This document shows, in pieces, positions 52,317-61,282 of a stretch of DNA of 64,000 bases (positions are counted from its first letter, which is position 1; each line of letters begins with the position of its first letter). Both the position numbers and the translations under genes were made by a program. Below the pieces are notes generated by a model. It had not been told where the DNA came from. It searched no databases and saw only the letters and a program-made list of their open reading frames with translations. This DNA is from UBA11222 sp049323435 (GTDB lineage: Bacteria; Pseudomonadota; Alphaproteobacteria; UBA11222): NCBI GenBank assembly GCA_049323435.1, contig JBMOMX010000017.1:75826-139825 (forward strand), in the 5' to 3' direction.

Positions 52317-53716
52317 GATGCGGGGAGTAGCGCAAGCTGCGCCAGAAAGCCCTGCTCATCATCCAGGCAGCGCAGATCAAACAGCAAGGCGCCGTCCTGG
52401 AGGCGTCCGATCACAGGTATGGGAAGCTGGCGGAACGCCTGCGCCAGCCTGTTAAGCGCCCTGCCGCTGCGTTTTCCCGCAGGTGATAGACAAAGTGCGG
52501 TGCTGGGCAGCAAATCAACGGGTAGCGCACCGCTGCCGATCTGGCTTTTGACATCGCGCAAGCTTATTTCCGCCTGATTTTGCAGCGTGCTTTGCAAGGC
52601 CGGCAGCAGCCGCGCCGCCTGAGCCGCAATCTCCTCAGCAGGGCGGGTCAGCAGCCGGAGTGCCGGAAGTTTCTGCGCCAGCCGGTCCGGATCGCTATAC
52701 AGCGCCAGCACGGCCCCCAATGCCGCCAGTGTTATTTTGTCGCAGCGCAATGCCCGTTTCATGGGATTGCGCCGGATTTTTGCGATCAGTTCCTTGCGCC
52801 CGGCCAGAATGCCGGCCTGCGGGCCGCCCAACAGCTTGTCACCTGAAAAACATACAAGATCGGCCCCTGCCGAAAGCATGGCGGAGACTGTTGGCTCATC
52901 GGGCAGGCCATAGCGTGTGAGATTGACCAGCGATCCGCTGCCAAGATCAATTACCAGCGGCAGAGCATGCGCATGGGCCAGGCGCGCCAGACCGGCGGCG
53001 TCCACCTCGGCGGTAAAGCCCTCAATAGCGTAATTGCTGGTATGCACTTTCATCAGAAGGGCCGTGCGCGGGCCGATGGCCGCTTCGTAATCCAGCAAAT
53101 GTGTGCGGTTGGTCGTGCCTACTTCTTTCAGCCTGCATCCGGCGCGGGTCATGATGTCGGGAATGCGGAATGCGCCGCCAATCTCGATCAGCTCGCCCCT
53201 GGATACCGGCACTTCCTTGCCCCTGGCCAGCGTGTTTAATATCAGCAGCACGGCGGCTGCATTATTATTCACCACCGTCGCGGCCTCGGCCCCCGTCAGG
53301 CGGCAAATCCAGCCTTCAACATCCGTGTCGCGCTCGCCCCGCATCCCCAATGTCAGATCATATTCCAGATTGCTGGCGCCGCTTGCCGCAGCAACCATCG
53401 CATCAATGGCCTCGCGCGGCAGGGGCGCGCGCCCCAGATTGGTATGCAGCACCGTCCCGGTCAGATTGAACACGCGGCGCAGCGCCGGCTGCCGCTGCGC
53501 CAGAAGATGCTGCGCGATCTGCGACGCCAGTTCCGGCATGCCCGGCGCTTCGCCGCCCTGCAACAGATCCTGGCGCAACCGGTCCAGAATGGTCCTTGAT
53601 GCGGCAATGACCATAGCGCGGCCATACGCCTCCAGCAGGGGCGCAATGGCGGGATGGTGCAGCAGACGGTCAAGCGACGGCACCGCAGCCAACACGGACT
53701 GAACGGTTCTGGACAT
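52313..53716 (-). CDS. selA: L-seryl-tRNA(Sec) selenium transferase
   Basis: SelA, a PLP enzyme, converts Ser-tRNA-Sec to Sec-tRNA-Sec. The 467-residue protein has VFNLTGTVLHTNLGRAPLP, NNNAAAVLLILNTLA, GGAFRIPDIMTRAGCRLKEVGTTNRTHLLDY, VIDLGSGSLVNL and the PLP lysine K294 in CFSGDKLLGGPQAGILAG (E. coli SelA uses K295). It opens the operon selA-selB-selC-selD and overlaps selB by 4 bases. Confidence 0.97.
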   Translation of the reverse strand: MSRTVQSVLAAVPSLDRLLHHPAIAPLLEAYGRAMVIAASRTILDRLRQDLLQGGEAPGMPELASQIAQHLLAQRQPALRRVFNLTGTVLHTNLGRAPLPREAIDAMVAAASGASNLEYDLTLGMRGERDTDVEGWICRLTGAEAATVVNNNAAAVLLILNTLARGKEVPVSRGELIEIGGAFRIPDIMTRAGCRLKEVGTTNRTHLLDYEAAIGPRTALLMKVHTSNYAIEGFTAEVDAAGLARLAHAHALPLVIDLGSGSLVNLTRYGLPDEPTVSAMLSAGADLVCFSGDKLLGGPQAGILAGRKELIAKIRRNPMKRALRCDKITLAALGAVLALYSDPDRLAQKLPALRLLTRPAEEIAAQAARLLPALQSTLQNQAEISLRDVKSQIGSGALPVDLLPSTALCLSPAGKRSGRALNRLAQAFRQLPIPVIGRLQDGALLFDLRCLDDEQGFLAQLALLPAS

Positions 53717-53805
53717 GTCAGAACATCCTAATGGGACGGCAATAGCGGGTCAAAGCAAATGACCGGACACGCCGGACAGGACAGGCCCGTCCAGCGTGAC
53801 AGGCG

Positions 53806-54207
53806 CTAAAGCAGGTTTACCGCCATGGCAATCATAAGTGCGACCTGTATCAGGAAAAATGCCGCCCGAATCCAGACCAGGATCACCGTGGTGCCGATCA
53901 GGTGCGTCACGCTTTGCGCCACACGCGCCAGCAAAACATAATAAGCTAGGCCATCCACGGCGGCACTCTGCCCCAGGGCCGCAGCCGCAAGCACGATGGC
54001 GCCAAAAACCGGCAGATTTTCAAGACAATTGGCGTGCGCATCCCGGGCCCGTACAAAAAACGCCGGATCGGTGTTCGGGATGCTGCGCGGATAGGCGTTT
54101 ACAGGTTGCTTGAAAGTCATGATTTGCGAAAGCCTGTATCCCTGCGACATGAACATCATCAGCAGGGTCCATAAGGCAAATAGCAGTAATGCAGTCATTC
54201 CTGTCAT
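53806..54207 (-). CDS. MAPEG-family membrane protein
   Basis: A 133-residue protein with four predicted membrane segments. Typical features are SRDAHANCLENLPVFGAIVLAAA-like RARDAHANCLENLPVFGAIVLAAAALG and a polar first loop with YPRSIPNTDPAFFVRA. MAPEG proteins are glutathione- or eicosanoid-linked membrane enzymes; the bacterial members are of uncertain function. It lies 89 bases before selA on the same strand. Confidence 0.85.
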   Translation of the reverse strand: MTGMTALLLFALWTLLMMFMSQGYRLSQIMTFKQPVNAYPRSIPNTDPAFFVRARDAHANCLENLPVFGAIVLAAAALGQSAAVDGLAYYVLLARVAQSVTHLIGTTVILVWIRAAFFLIQVALMIAMAVNLL

Positions 54208-54382
54208 GGCATTCCCCCATAGATTGAACGGACTTGAATGTCCGCCATGTTGGCGCCCGTTCAGGCGGCGCAGGGCAAGTTTAGGCTCGCTTTGTTGACA
54301 GGTTCAATAATAAACTGTGGCGGGCAGCCCGGCTATGGAGCATGGCGGGCGCAGGAAGATGTTTTAACCGGGAGTAACGCAT

Positions 54383-55582
54383 ATGGAAGTAGGATTTTTC
54401 GCGATGCCAACCATTGGCAGCCGCAGCGAGATCGAGGGCCGCATGGCCGGCAAACGCACCGATCTGTATCAGCGCATGCTCAAAAATCTGGTAGAGACGG
54501 CGCAGTATCTGGATGCGCATGGCTATTATGGCATGGGCTTTACCGAGCATCATTTCCATATTGAGGGCGAGGAAGTATCCACCAACCCGATCATGCTGGA
54601 CCTCTATATGGGCCTGCATACCAAACGCATCAAAGTGGGGCAGCTTGGCAATGTGCTGCCCTCGCAGAATCCGATCCGGGTGGCGGAAGATATCGCCATG
54701 CTGGACCAGATGACGCAGGGGCGCGCGTTTGCGGGCTTCGCGCGGGGCTATCAGCCGCGCTGGGTGAATGTCATTGGCCAGCAGCACAAGGGTCAGGAAA
54801 ACAGCAATGATGCTGAAACCTACGAAAATCTGAAACGCGAACTGCATGAAGAGCATTTCGACATCATCATGAAGGCGTGGGGCAATGACACTTTCTCGCA
54901 TCAGGGCAAGCACTGGAAAATTCCGCCTGCGGATATTCACTGGCCCGCGCATGAAGTGACGCGCGAATTTGGCCAGGGTGTGGACGCCAAAGGCATTGTG
55001 ACCGAAGTCGGTATTGCCCCGCCCACCTTTAACAAGCGCATGCCGGACCTGTTCCAGCCTTTCAGCTTTTCAGAAAAATCCATCAAATGGGCGATGAGCA
55101 AGAACATGGTGCCGATTTCCATTGTCTGCAATCCCGAAACGGCGCAGGCGCAGTTGCGCGCCGCCCAGGAAGGGGCCGCCGAAGCCGGTATCAAGCTGAA
55201 ACTGGGCGAGCGCATGGGCATGACCCGGGATATCGTCATTGCCGACACCGACGCCGAGGCGGAGGAACTGGCGCGCAATGCGGGCGCGTTCCTGTGGACG
55301 AAATTTTTCCAGCCTTTTGGTTTCAATGCCGCGATTACCGCCCCCGGCGAAGATCCGTTCACGGTTGAAAACACCTTTGAAAGCATCCGTGACCGCGGCC
55401 TTATCATTTGCGGCAGCCCGGATACGGTAAACCGCAAGCTGGAAAAACTGTTCAAGGAAATTCCCTGTGAATATTTCTGGACCATGACCTATCAGGAACT
55501 GATCCCGCAGAAGAACCTGATGCGGCATCTGGAACTGCTGACCACCAAGGTGCTGCCGAATTTTACGAACAAGATCAAATAG
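54383..55582 (+). CDS. Luciferase-like (LLM class) flavin-dependent monooxygenase
   Basis: The 399-residue TIM-barrel flavoenzyme starts MEVGFFAMPTIG and has GMGFTEHHFHIEGEEVSTNPIML, IKVGQLGNVLPSQNPIRVAEDIAMLDQMTQGRAFAGFARGYQPRW, the LLM-family core. It contains ERMGMTRDIVIADTDAEAEELARN and VENTFESIRDRGLIICGSPDTVNRKLEKL. Family members oxidise small organic compounds with FMNH2 or F420; the substrate is not evident. It is followed by a terminator and an amidohydrolase gene. Confidence 0.9.
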   Translation: MEVGFFAMPTIGSRSEIEGRMAGKRTDLYQRMLKNLVETAQYLDAHGYYGMGFTEHHFHIEGEEVSTNPIMLDLYMGLHTKRIKVGQLGNVLPSQNPIRVAEDIAMLDQMTQGRAFAGFARGYQPRWVNVIGQQHKGQENSNDAETYENLKRELHEEHFDIIMKAWGNDTFSHQGKHWKIPPADIHWPAHEVTREFGQGVDAKGIVTEVGIAPPTFNKRMPDLFQPFSFSEKSIKWAMSKNMVPISIVCNPETAQAQLRAAQEGAAEAGIKLKLGERMGMTRDIVIADTDAEAEELARNAGAFLWTKFFQPFGFNAAITAPGEDPFTVENTFESIRDRGLIICGSPDTVNRKLEKLFKEIPCEYFWTMTYQELIPQKNLMRHLELLTTKVLPNFTNKIK

Positions 55583-55590
55583 TTCTCCTT

Positions 55591-55630
55591 ACCAGGGCTG
55601 GCGCGTGCCGGCCCTGGTTCTCTATTCTTG
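55591..55630 (+). terminator. Intrinsic terminator after the monooxygenase gene
   Basis: ACCAGGGCTGG and CCGGCCCTGGT (55591-55617) form an 11-bp stem with one G-T pair and a short loop, followed by TTCTCTATTCTTG. It lies 9 bases after the stop of the monooxygenase gene and would separate its transcript from the amidohydrolase. Confidence 0.75.
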
Positions 55631-55660
55631 TATTTCCCCGCAAACTGGGGTCGAATAAAT
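55628..55660 (+). repeat. 33-bp direct repeat, copy 2 (upstream of amidohydrolase)
   Basis: It matches 29898-29930 except for three adjacent bases. In this copy CCCCG...TGGGG (55636-55650) forms a small inverted repeat of four bases around GCAAACT, which copy 1 lacks. The element ends 31 bases before the amidohydrolase ATG. It may carry the promoter of that gene (TTGTAT and TCGAAT, 17 bases apart). Confidence 0.7.
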
Positions 55661-55691
55661 CAACTATAAAAACCAGACAGGGAGGAAGGTC

Positions 55692-57059
55692 ATGGCTAAG
55701 GAAATCGTGCTGCGCAATGCCCGGCTGATTGACGGGGTATCGGACCAGCCGCGCGACCGGGTGTCCATCGTGATGAAGGATGGCCGCATCACTTCGGTGA
55801 CAGATGGCGACGGCCCGGCGGGGCCCGGTGCGGAAATCGTGGACTGCACCGGCAAGACGGTCATGTCCGGACTGATCGACACCCATGTGCATTCAACCTT
55901 TATCGACAGAACGGATCTGACGCTGTTTCTGGCGGCGGGCGTTACGGCGGCGCGTGATGTTGGCGGCAGGCTGGATAAAGTGCTGCGGCTGCGCGCCCAG
56001 GTTAATTCCGGTGAGGTGGCGGGGCCCCGCCTTTATGTCTATGGGCCGCTGCTGGATGGTTCTGAGAACAGCTTCGCGGTAGGGCCGTTGAGCGACATGG
56101 TCGACAATATTCCCAACGCCGCCGCAGCACCCGGGAAGATCAATCATTTTCTGGATTCCGGCGTCGATGGCATAAAAGTCTATTTCACCATGCCGCCCGA
56201 AACGGTCAAGGCCGTGATCCGTACGGTGGACAAGCGGGTGCCGATTACCGGCCATCTTGGCTATACCACCGCGATGCAGGCGATTGAGCTTGGCATTGAC
56301 GGGCTGGAACATATCTGGATTTCTCCGTACCAGGACATTTGCTCGCTGGAAATGCGCCTGGCGCCCGGCGCCTCCATGAGCAACAGAAGTTTTTGGACCC
56401 ACACCCTCAAGGGCTGGGAGGAAATGAACCTTCAGGCCCCCAATGCGCAGGCCTTCTTTGGCGCCATGGTGGAAAAGCAGGTCAAGATGGGCACCACGCT
56501 TGATCTGCTTTGGACGGCCTATGCCGGACTGGAGGGGGCGCTGGCCGATCCGGACCGGGCCTATATTCCTCCGCACTGCCTGGCGCGTCAGGCGGCGCAG
56601 AATAAAAAGGTCAAGGCGGGCGCGGCATGGGACATTCATCCTGGTTATTGGGAGCCGGGTGAAGGCCGCAAGGCGCTGGACAAGCAGTTGGACGCGGTGC
56701 GGATATTGCACGAAAAAGGCGGCGTCGTGGTGGGCGGCACCGATTGCGGCGGGCTGAATTATCCGCCGCCAGGGTTTGCCCTGTTGCGCGAGGTCGAACT
56801 GCTGTCACAGGCGATGGGCGCGATGGCGGCGCTAAAGGCCGTGACTGTCGGGGCGGCGCGTGCGCTGCGCCGCGAGCATGAGTTGGGCAAGGTTAAACCC
56901 GGTTATTTCGCAGATCTCATCTTGCTGGACAAGGACCCGTCAAAGGATGTGCGCGATCTGCGTTCGCTCAGCAAAGTCTATCGCGGCGGCATCGCCTATG
57001 ATCCGAAAGTGCTGCTTGCCGCACGTCCGGTACGCGATCTGACGGCTATCCCGGCTTAA
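55692..57059 (+). CDS. Amidohydrolase family protein (imidazolonepropionase-like)
   Basis: The 455-residue metal-dependent hydrolase has the composite barrel of the family: MSGLIDTHVHSTFID (metal HxH), GVTAARDVGG, GVDGIKVYF (Lys bridging metal), ITGHLGYTTAMQAIELGIDGLEHIWIS (two His), GGVVVGGTDCGGL (Asp) and the C-terminal KVKPGYFADLILLDKDPSKDVRDL. Substrate is unknown; the group includes prolidase- and imidazolonepropionase-like enzymes that hydrolyse amides. GGGAGGAAGG gives a strong ribosome site. Confidence 0.92.
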   Translation: MAKEIVLRNARLIDGVSDQPRDRVSIVMKDGRITSVTDGDGPAGPGAEIVDCTGKTVMSGLIDTHVHSTFIDRTDLTLFLAAGVTAARDVGGRLDKVLRLRAQVNSGEVAGPRLYVYGPLLDGSENSFAVGPLSDMVDNIPNAAAAPGKINHFLDSGVDGIKVYFTMPPETVKAVIRTVDKRVPITGHLGYTTAMQAIELGIDGLEHIWISPYQDICSLEMRLAPGASMSNRSFWTHTLKGWEEMNLQAPNAQAFFGAMVEKQVKMGTTLDLLWTAYAGLEGALADPDRAYIPPHCLARQAAQNKKVKAGAAWDIHPGYWEPGEGRKALDKQLDAVRILHEKGGVVVGGTDCGGLNYPPPGFALLREVELLSQAMGAMAALKAVTVGAARALRREHELGKVKPGYFADLILLDKDPSKDVRDLRSLSKVYRGGIAYDPKVLLAARPVRDLTAIPA

Positions 57060-57113
57060 CACCGGGCGATCATACGATGAAATGGCCCGCCACCCGAAGC
57101 CGAAGGCACAGGG

Positions 57114-57203
57114 TGGCGGATGGGGTGAGATTCGAACTCACGGTGGGCTTGCACCCACGCCGGTTTTCAAGACCGGTGCCTTAAACCGCTCGGCCACCCA
57201 TCC
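57114..57203 (-). tRNA. tRNA-Ser (anticodon TGA)
   Basis: The 90-nt class II tRNA has acceptor stem GGATGGG/CCCATCC, anticodon loop CTTGAAA in a CCGGT/ACCGG stem with TGA at 57167-57169 on the minus strand, a long variable arm (GTGGGTGCAAGCCCAC), T arm GAGTTCGAATCTC and encoded CCA. It reads UCA and UCG codons. Confidence 0.96.
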
Positions 57204-57394
57204 CTATGTGATCGCGTCCTATATGGCTGCATCTGCGGGGAATATTCCGCTCGACTAAATACATGGCCGGGCTGGGGCTAGCAAGCGGCTTGAGGCGGCC
57301 TGCCGTGTGCGCCGCCACTTGCCAAGATATTCCACCCGTGGCACAAGCGATTCACGGAAAAAACATGGAAGATTCGTGTATCACGGGAGCGCGC

Positions 57395-58480
57395 ATGCGG
57401 TGGCGTACAGGGATAGTTTCGCTCATTCTGCTGTCAATGGCGGGATGTGCGGACCAGCGCCCGGCGCAGGCCGGTGCGGCCCCATTGGCGCAGGCACAGA
57501 AGCCGCCGGGAAATAGTGCCGCAGTGCCCGCAAAAGCTGCTTTCGCGCAATGGCTTGCGGATTTCAAGTCCGAGGCCGCCCAGCAGGGCATAAAGCCGGC
57601 CATCATTGAAACCGCGCTGCGCGACGTGCAGCCGGTGGAAAGGGTCATTGAACGGGACCGCAATCAGGCGGAATTTACGCTGACTTTCGAAACTTACCGG
57701 GATCGGGTGCTGACGCCTGCGAATATTGCTGCGGGCAGGCGCAAGCTGGCGCAGCATGGCCCCCTGCTGGCGGCCATAGGTGCGAAATATGGGGTGCAGC
57801 CGCGCTTTATCGTGGCGATCTGGGGCATCGAGACGCGCTATGGGGCGGTAAAACCAACCATGCCGGTATTTCCGGCACTGGCAACCCTGGCATTTGACGG
57901 ACGCAGATCGGCATTTTTTCGCAATGAAATGATGCAGGCGCTGCGCATGCTGGATGCGGGATATGCCACGCTTGACGATCTCAAAGGGTCATGGGCCGGG
58001 GCGATGGGGCAGCCGCAATTCATGCCTTCCAGCTATATGGCCTATGCACAGGATTGGGATGGTGACGGGCGGCGCGACATCTGGAACAATCCAGGTGATG
58101 TGTTCGCTTCCATCGCGCATTTTTTATCCAGCTATGGCTGGTCGGACGCGCAGACCTGGGGCCGTGAAGTAAAGCTGTCACCCCAGATTCAAAGCGGCCT
58201 TGCGCAGTTGCAACGCACCGGCAAATCGGGTTGCCGCGCCATGGACCAATTGAGCGTGGCGCTGCCGCTGGAGGAGTGGCAGCACAGGGGGGTGCGCCGG
58301 CCGGATGGAACGGATATGCCCCGTCACAGGCTGAATGGGTCGCTGGCAATTCCGCAATCTCCCAAGGGTGCGGCCTTTATCGTGTATGCTAATTATGAAT
58401 CCATTCTGCGGTATAATTGTGCGCATTTCTACGCATTGACGGTCGGCGCATTGTCAGACCATATCGGGAGCGCGAATTAG
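57395..58480 (+). CDS. Lytic murein transglycosylase B-like lipoprotein
   Basis: A 361-residue MltB-type (GH103) enzyme that cleaves glycan strands of peptidoglycan. The start at 57395 (GGAG upstream) gives a lipoprotein signal with lipobox SMAGC at about residue 18. Domain: FAQWLADFKSEAAQQGIKPAIIETAL, catalytic Glu in FIVAIWGIETRYGAVKP, and SWAGAMGQPQFMPSSYMAYAQDWDGDGRRDIWNNPGDVFASIAHFLSSYGW. The optional peptidoglycan-binding domain is absent. It is followed 1 base later by rlpA. Confidence 0.93.
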   Translation: MRWRTGIVSLILLSMAGCADQRPAQAGAAPLAQAQKPPGNSAAVPAKAAFAQWLADFKSEAAQQGIKPAIIETALRDVQPVERVIERDRNQAEFTLTFETYRDRVLTPANIAAGRRKLAQHGPLLAAIGAKYGVQPRFIVAIWGIETRYGAVKPTMPVFPALATLAFDGRRSAFFRNEMMQALRMLDAGYATLDDLKGSWAGAMGQPQFMPSSYMAYAQDWDGDGRRDIWNNPGDVFASIAHFLSSYGWSDAQTWGREVKLSPQIQSGLAQLQRTGKSGCRAMDQLSVALPLEEWQHRGVRRPDGTDMPRHRLNGSLAIPQSPKGAAFIVYANYESILRYNCAHFYALTVGALSDHIGSAN

Positions 58481-58481
58481 C

Positions 58482-59426
58482 ATGATCGCTTTGCGCCTGT
58501 GTCACCAATTCGTATGCCTTGCTGCACTGTCATTGCTGTTTGCCGGCTGTGCGGGCAAACCGCCGCCGCCGCCTTCCAAGCCGGCGGCTGCCTACAAGAT
58601 CGGGAAACCCTATCAGATTGCAGGTGTATGGTATTATCCGCGCGAACAGCCGGATTATGACGAAACCGGCATCGCTTCATGGTATGGGCCAGGTTTTCAT
58701 GGCAAACCAACGGCGCTTGGGGAAATTTATGATATGAATGCCCTGACGGCAGCCCACAAGACTTTGCCGCTGCCGGTGACGGTGCGGGTGACCAATCTGG
58801 AAAATGGACGCTCAATTCTGCTGAAGGTGAATGACCGGGGGCCATTTGTTGCGGGGCGCATTATCGACGTGTCGCGGCGTGGTGCGCAATTACTGGGTTT
58901 TGGCGCAACCGGCACCGCGCCCGTCCGGGTGCAGATACAGGATGGCGGCGTCAAGCCGGGCACATTTATCGCAACCAGGCCGCAGACCAGCGCTGAAGAA
59001 AAGGCGCTGGTCGCCGCTGTTCCCTCTTCGGGCGTCAGCAGTCAGGTTCTGCCCGGAAGTGTGGCAGGCCCGCAAATTAAATCCGTATCTCCGGCAGGCG
59101 GCAAACCCGCGCCGCTTGATCTTACAAGCAGGCCCGCTACGGAATCTGATTTGCCGCCGGAGCCGCAGGTAGAGTTTCGCCCGGTCCCGCCCGTGCGGAA
59201 TATTTATGTGCAGGTTGGCGCTTTTCGTGATTTGGTAAATGCCGAACGGCTGCGCGGCCGGCTGTTGCGGGCCGAACCTGGTTTTCATGTCAGCGCCAAG
59301 GTCGTTGATGGAAAATCATTTTACCGGGTGCGCACCGGGCCGCTGGCCACGGTCGAGATTGCAGATGCAACATTGGCCCGGGTTCTGGCTAGCGGGCAGA
59401 CCAGCGCGCAGATCATTGTGGATTAA
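58482..59426 (+). CDS. rlpA: Septal ring lytic transglycosylase RlpA
   Basis: RlpA is an outer membrane lipoprotein acting on septal peptidoglycan. The 314-residue product has a lipobox LFAGC at residue about 23, the double-psi beta-barrel (ETGIASWYGPGFHGKPTALGEIYDMNALTAAHKTLPLP, VNDRGPFVAGRIIDVSRRGAQLLGF) and a C-terminal SPOR domain (NIYVQVGAFRDLVNAERLRGRLLRAEPGFHVSAKVV) for denuded glycan binding. The region between them (residues about 170-240) is Pro/Ala-rich. Part of the mltB-rlpA-dacA run. Confidence 0.95.
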   Translation: MIALRLCHQFVCLAALSLLFAGCAGKPPPPPSKPAAAYKIGKPYQIAGVWYYPREQPDYDETGIASWYGPGFHGKPTALGEIYDMNALTAAHKTLPLPVTVRVTNLENGRSILLKVNDRGPFVAGRIIDVSRRGAQLLGFGATGTAPVRVQIQDGGVKPGTFIATRPQTSAEEKALVAAVPSSGVSSQVLPGSVAGPQIKSVSPAGGKPAPLDLTSRPATESDLPPEPQVEFRPVPPVRNIYVQVGAFRDLVNAERLRGRLLRAEPGFHVSAKVVDGKSFYRVRTGPLATVEIADATLARVLASGQTSAQIIVD

Positions 59427-59450
59427 TCACTCTTGGCGATGGACGGTACC

Positions 59451-60590
59451 ATGCGGTTTTGTTTCTTTCTGGTCCTGATTTTAACCCTGGGCGTCGTCAC
59501 GCCTTCGCGCGCGGAGGTGGCGTTCGAGACGCTGGCGCGGGAAGCCATCCTTGTCGATGCCGGGACGGGAACCGTGCTGTTTGAAAAAAACGCCGACGCG
59601 CTGATGCCGCCAGCCTCAATGAGCAAGCTGATGACTATCGCCATGGCGTTCGACAGGCTGGCCGAGGGCAGCCTGAAAATGGAGGATACTTTCCCGGTTT
59701 CGGAAAGCGCATGGCGGATCCAGGGGTCAAAAATGTTCGTGGAGCTGGGCGCGCGCATTGCGGTCGCGGATTTGCTGCGCGGCATTATCGTGCAATCCGG
59801 GAATGACGCCTGTGTGGTTGTGGCGGAAGGCATTGCCGGGGACGAGCAGAATTTTGCCCGCAAAATGACCGAGCGGGCGCGCGAAATCGGCATGACCCAT
59901 TCTGTGTTCCGCAACGCTTCGGGTTGGCCCGACCCCGAACATGTGATGACCGCGCGCGATCTGGCTACGCTTGCGGCCTATCTGGTGAATACGCACAAAC
60001 AATATTACAGTATTTTTTCCGAGATTGATTTTACCTGGCACGGCATCAAACAGGGAAACCGCAATCCGCTTTTATATTCCTATCCCGGCGCAGACGGCCT
60101 GAAGACGGGCCATACGGAAGAAGCGGGCTATGGTCTTACAGGGTCTGCCGTGCGCAATGGGCGGCGTCTGATCGTCGTGGTCACCGGGCTGGCCAGCGAC
60201 AAAGTGCGGGGCATTGAGGCAGAACGCCTGCTGACCCGCGGATTTAACGAGTTTGAGACCTATACCCTATTGAGCGCCAATCAGAAACTGGAGGATGCGG
60301 ACGTTTGGCTGGGGGATTCCGGCAAAATTCCGCTGGTTGTGGCCAATGATGTGCGGGTAACCCTGCCGCGTGATGCGCGTAAATCGCTTCAGGCGAAGCT
60401 GGTCTATCAGACGCCGCTGGCGGCGCCGGTGGCGCCCGGCGCGCAAGTCGGTACTGTCACGTTTACGGCCACTGGAATGCAGCCTGTGACGGTTCCCGTG
60501 GTTGCAGGCGCTGCGGTGCAGAAGCTGGGATTTTTTGGCAAGATACCTGCCGCCATCAATTATCTTTTGTGGGGGGCGTCAAGCGGTTAA
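59451..60590 (+). CDS. dacA: D-alanyl-D-alanine carboxypeptidase (PBP5/DacA type)
   Basis: A low-molecular-mass penicillin-binding protein of about 379 residues with signal peptide (MRFCFFLVLILTLGVVTPSRA). Active-site motifs are SMSK (PPASMSKLMTIAMAFD), SGN (VQSGNDACVVVAEG) and KTG (DGLKTGHTEEAGYGLTGSAV). The C-terminal PBP5 beta domain and a terminal amphipathic segment (FFGKIPAAINYLLWG) for membrane attachment follow. ATG at 59451 preferred (GGACGG 7 bases upstream); 59439 is possible. Confidence 0.95.
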   Translation: MRFCFFLVLILTLGVVTPSRAEVAFETLAREAILVDAGTGTVLFEKNADALMPPASMSKLMTIAMAFDRLAEGSLKMEDTFPVSESAWRIQGSKMFVELGARIAVADLLRGIIVQSGNDACVVVAEGIAGDEQNFARKMTERAREIGMTHSVFRNASGWPDPEHVMTARDLATLAAYLVNTHKQYYSIFSEIDFTWHGIKQGNRNPLLYSYPGADGLKTGHTEEAGYGLTGSAVRNGRRLIVVVTGLASDKVRGIEAERLLTRGFNEFETYTLLSANQKLEDADVWLGDSGKIPLVVANDVRVTLPRDARKSLQAKLVYQTPLAAPVAPGAQVGTVTFTATGMQPVTVPVVAGAAVQKLGFFGKIPAAINYLLWGASSG

Positions 60591-60610
60591 TCCGTAGGCG
60601 GAATATTGCC

Positions 60611-61282
60611 ATGCCTGCTGCTTCAGGAAAATTTATTACCCTTGAGGGAGGTGAAGGCACCGGCAAATCGACTCAGTCGCTTTTACTGCGCACCGCCTTG
60701 CAGCAGCGCGGACTGGAAGTGGTTTTGACGCGCGAACCTGGCGGCGCACCCGGGGCGGAACTCATACGGAAATTGCTGGTTGAGGGAGATCAGGCGCGCT
60801 GGGATGCGATGACTGAGGCGCTGCTGCTGTTTGCCGCACGGCGCACCCATTTGCGCGAAACCATCATGCCGGCGCTGAAACGCGGCGATTGGGTGATATG
60901 CGACCGCTTCAGCGATTCGACATTCGCCTATCAGGGGGATGCAGGCGGGCTGGGCCGGGCCGTGCTGGAGCGGCTGGCCGCACTTGCGCTGGATGCGGAC
61001 AGTCCGGTTCCGCATCTGACGCTGGTTCTGGATATTCCTGCAGAAGCGGGGCTGGCGCGCGCAAAATTGCGCGGCGGCACGGAAAATCGTTTTGAAAGTC
61101 TGGGGCTGGCGTTTCACCAGCGCCTGCGGGAGAGTTTCCTGCGCATTGCCAAACAGGAGCCGGATCGCTGTGCGCTGATTGATGCGGCGCCGGATCCTGA
61201 AACTGTTGCCAAAGCCATCTTTGCGGCCGTGTCATCCAGGCTTGGGCAGGGCTGGGCTGTAACCGGGTCGGGTAATGGCTAG
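60611..61282 (+). CDS. tmk: Thymidylate kinase
   Basis: Tmk phosphorylates dTMP. The 223-residue product has the P-loop ITLEGGEGTGKSTQSLLL, LTREPGGAPGAELIRKLLVEGD, the DR(F/Y) motif VICDRFSDSTFAYQGDAGGLG and the LID region ARAKLRGGTENRFESLGLAFHQRL. The ATG at 60611 starts next to the conserved domain; an ATG at 60569 overlaps the end of dacA. Its stop overlaps the start of holB by 8 bases. Confidence 0.95.
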   Translation: MPAASGKFITLEGGEGTGKSTQSLLLRTALQQRGLEVVLTREPGGAPGAELIRKLLVEGDQARWDAMTEALLLFAARRTHLRETIMPALKRGDWVICDRFSDSTFAYQGDAGGLGRAVLERLAALALDADSPVPHLTLVLDIPAEAGLARAKLRGGTENRFESLGLAFHQRLRESFLRIAKQEPDRCALIDAAPDPETVAKAIFAAVSSRLGQGWAVTGSGNG

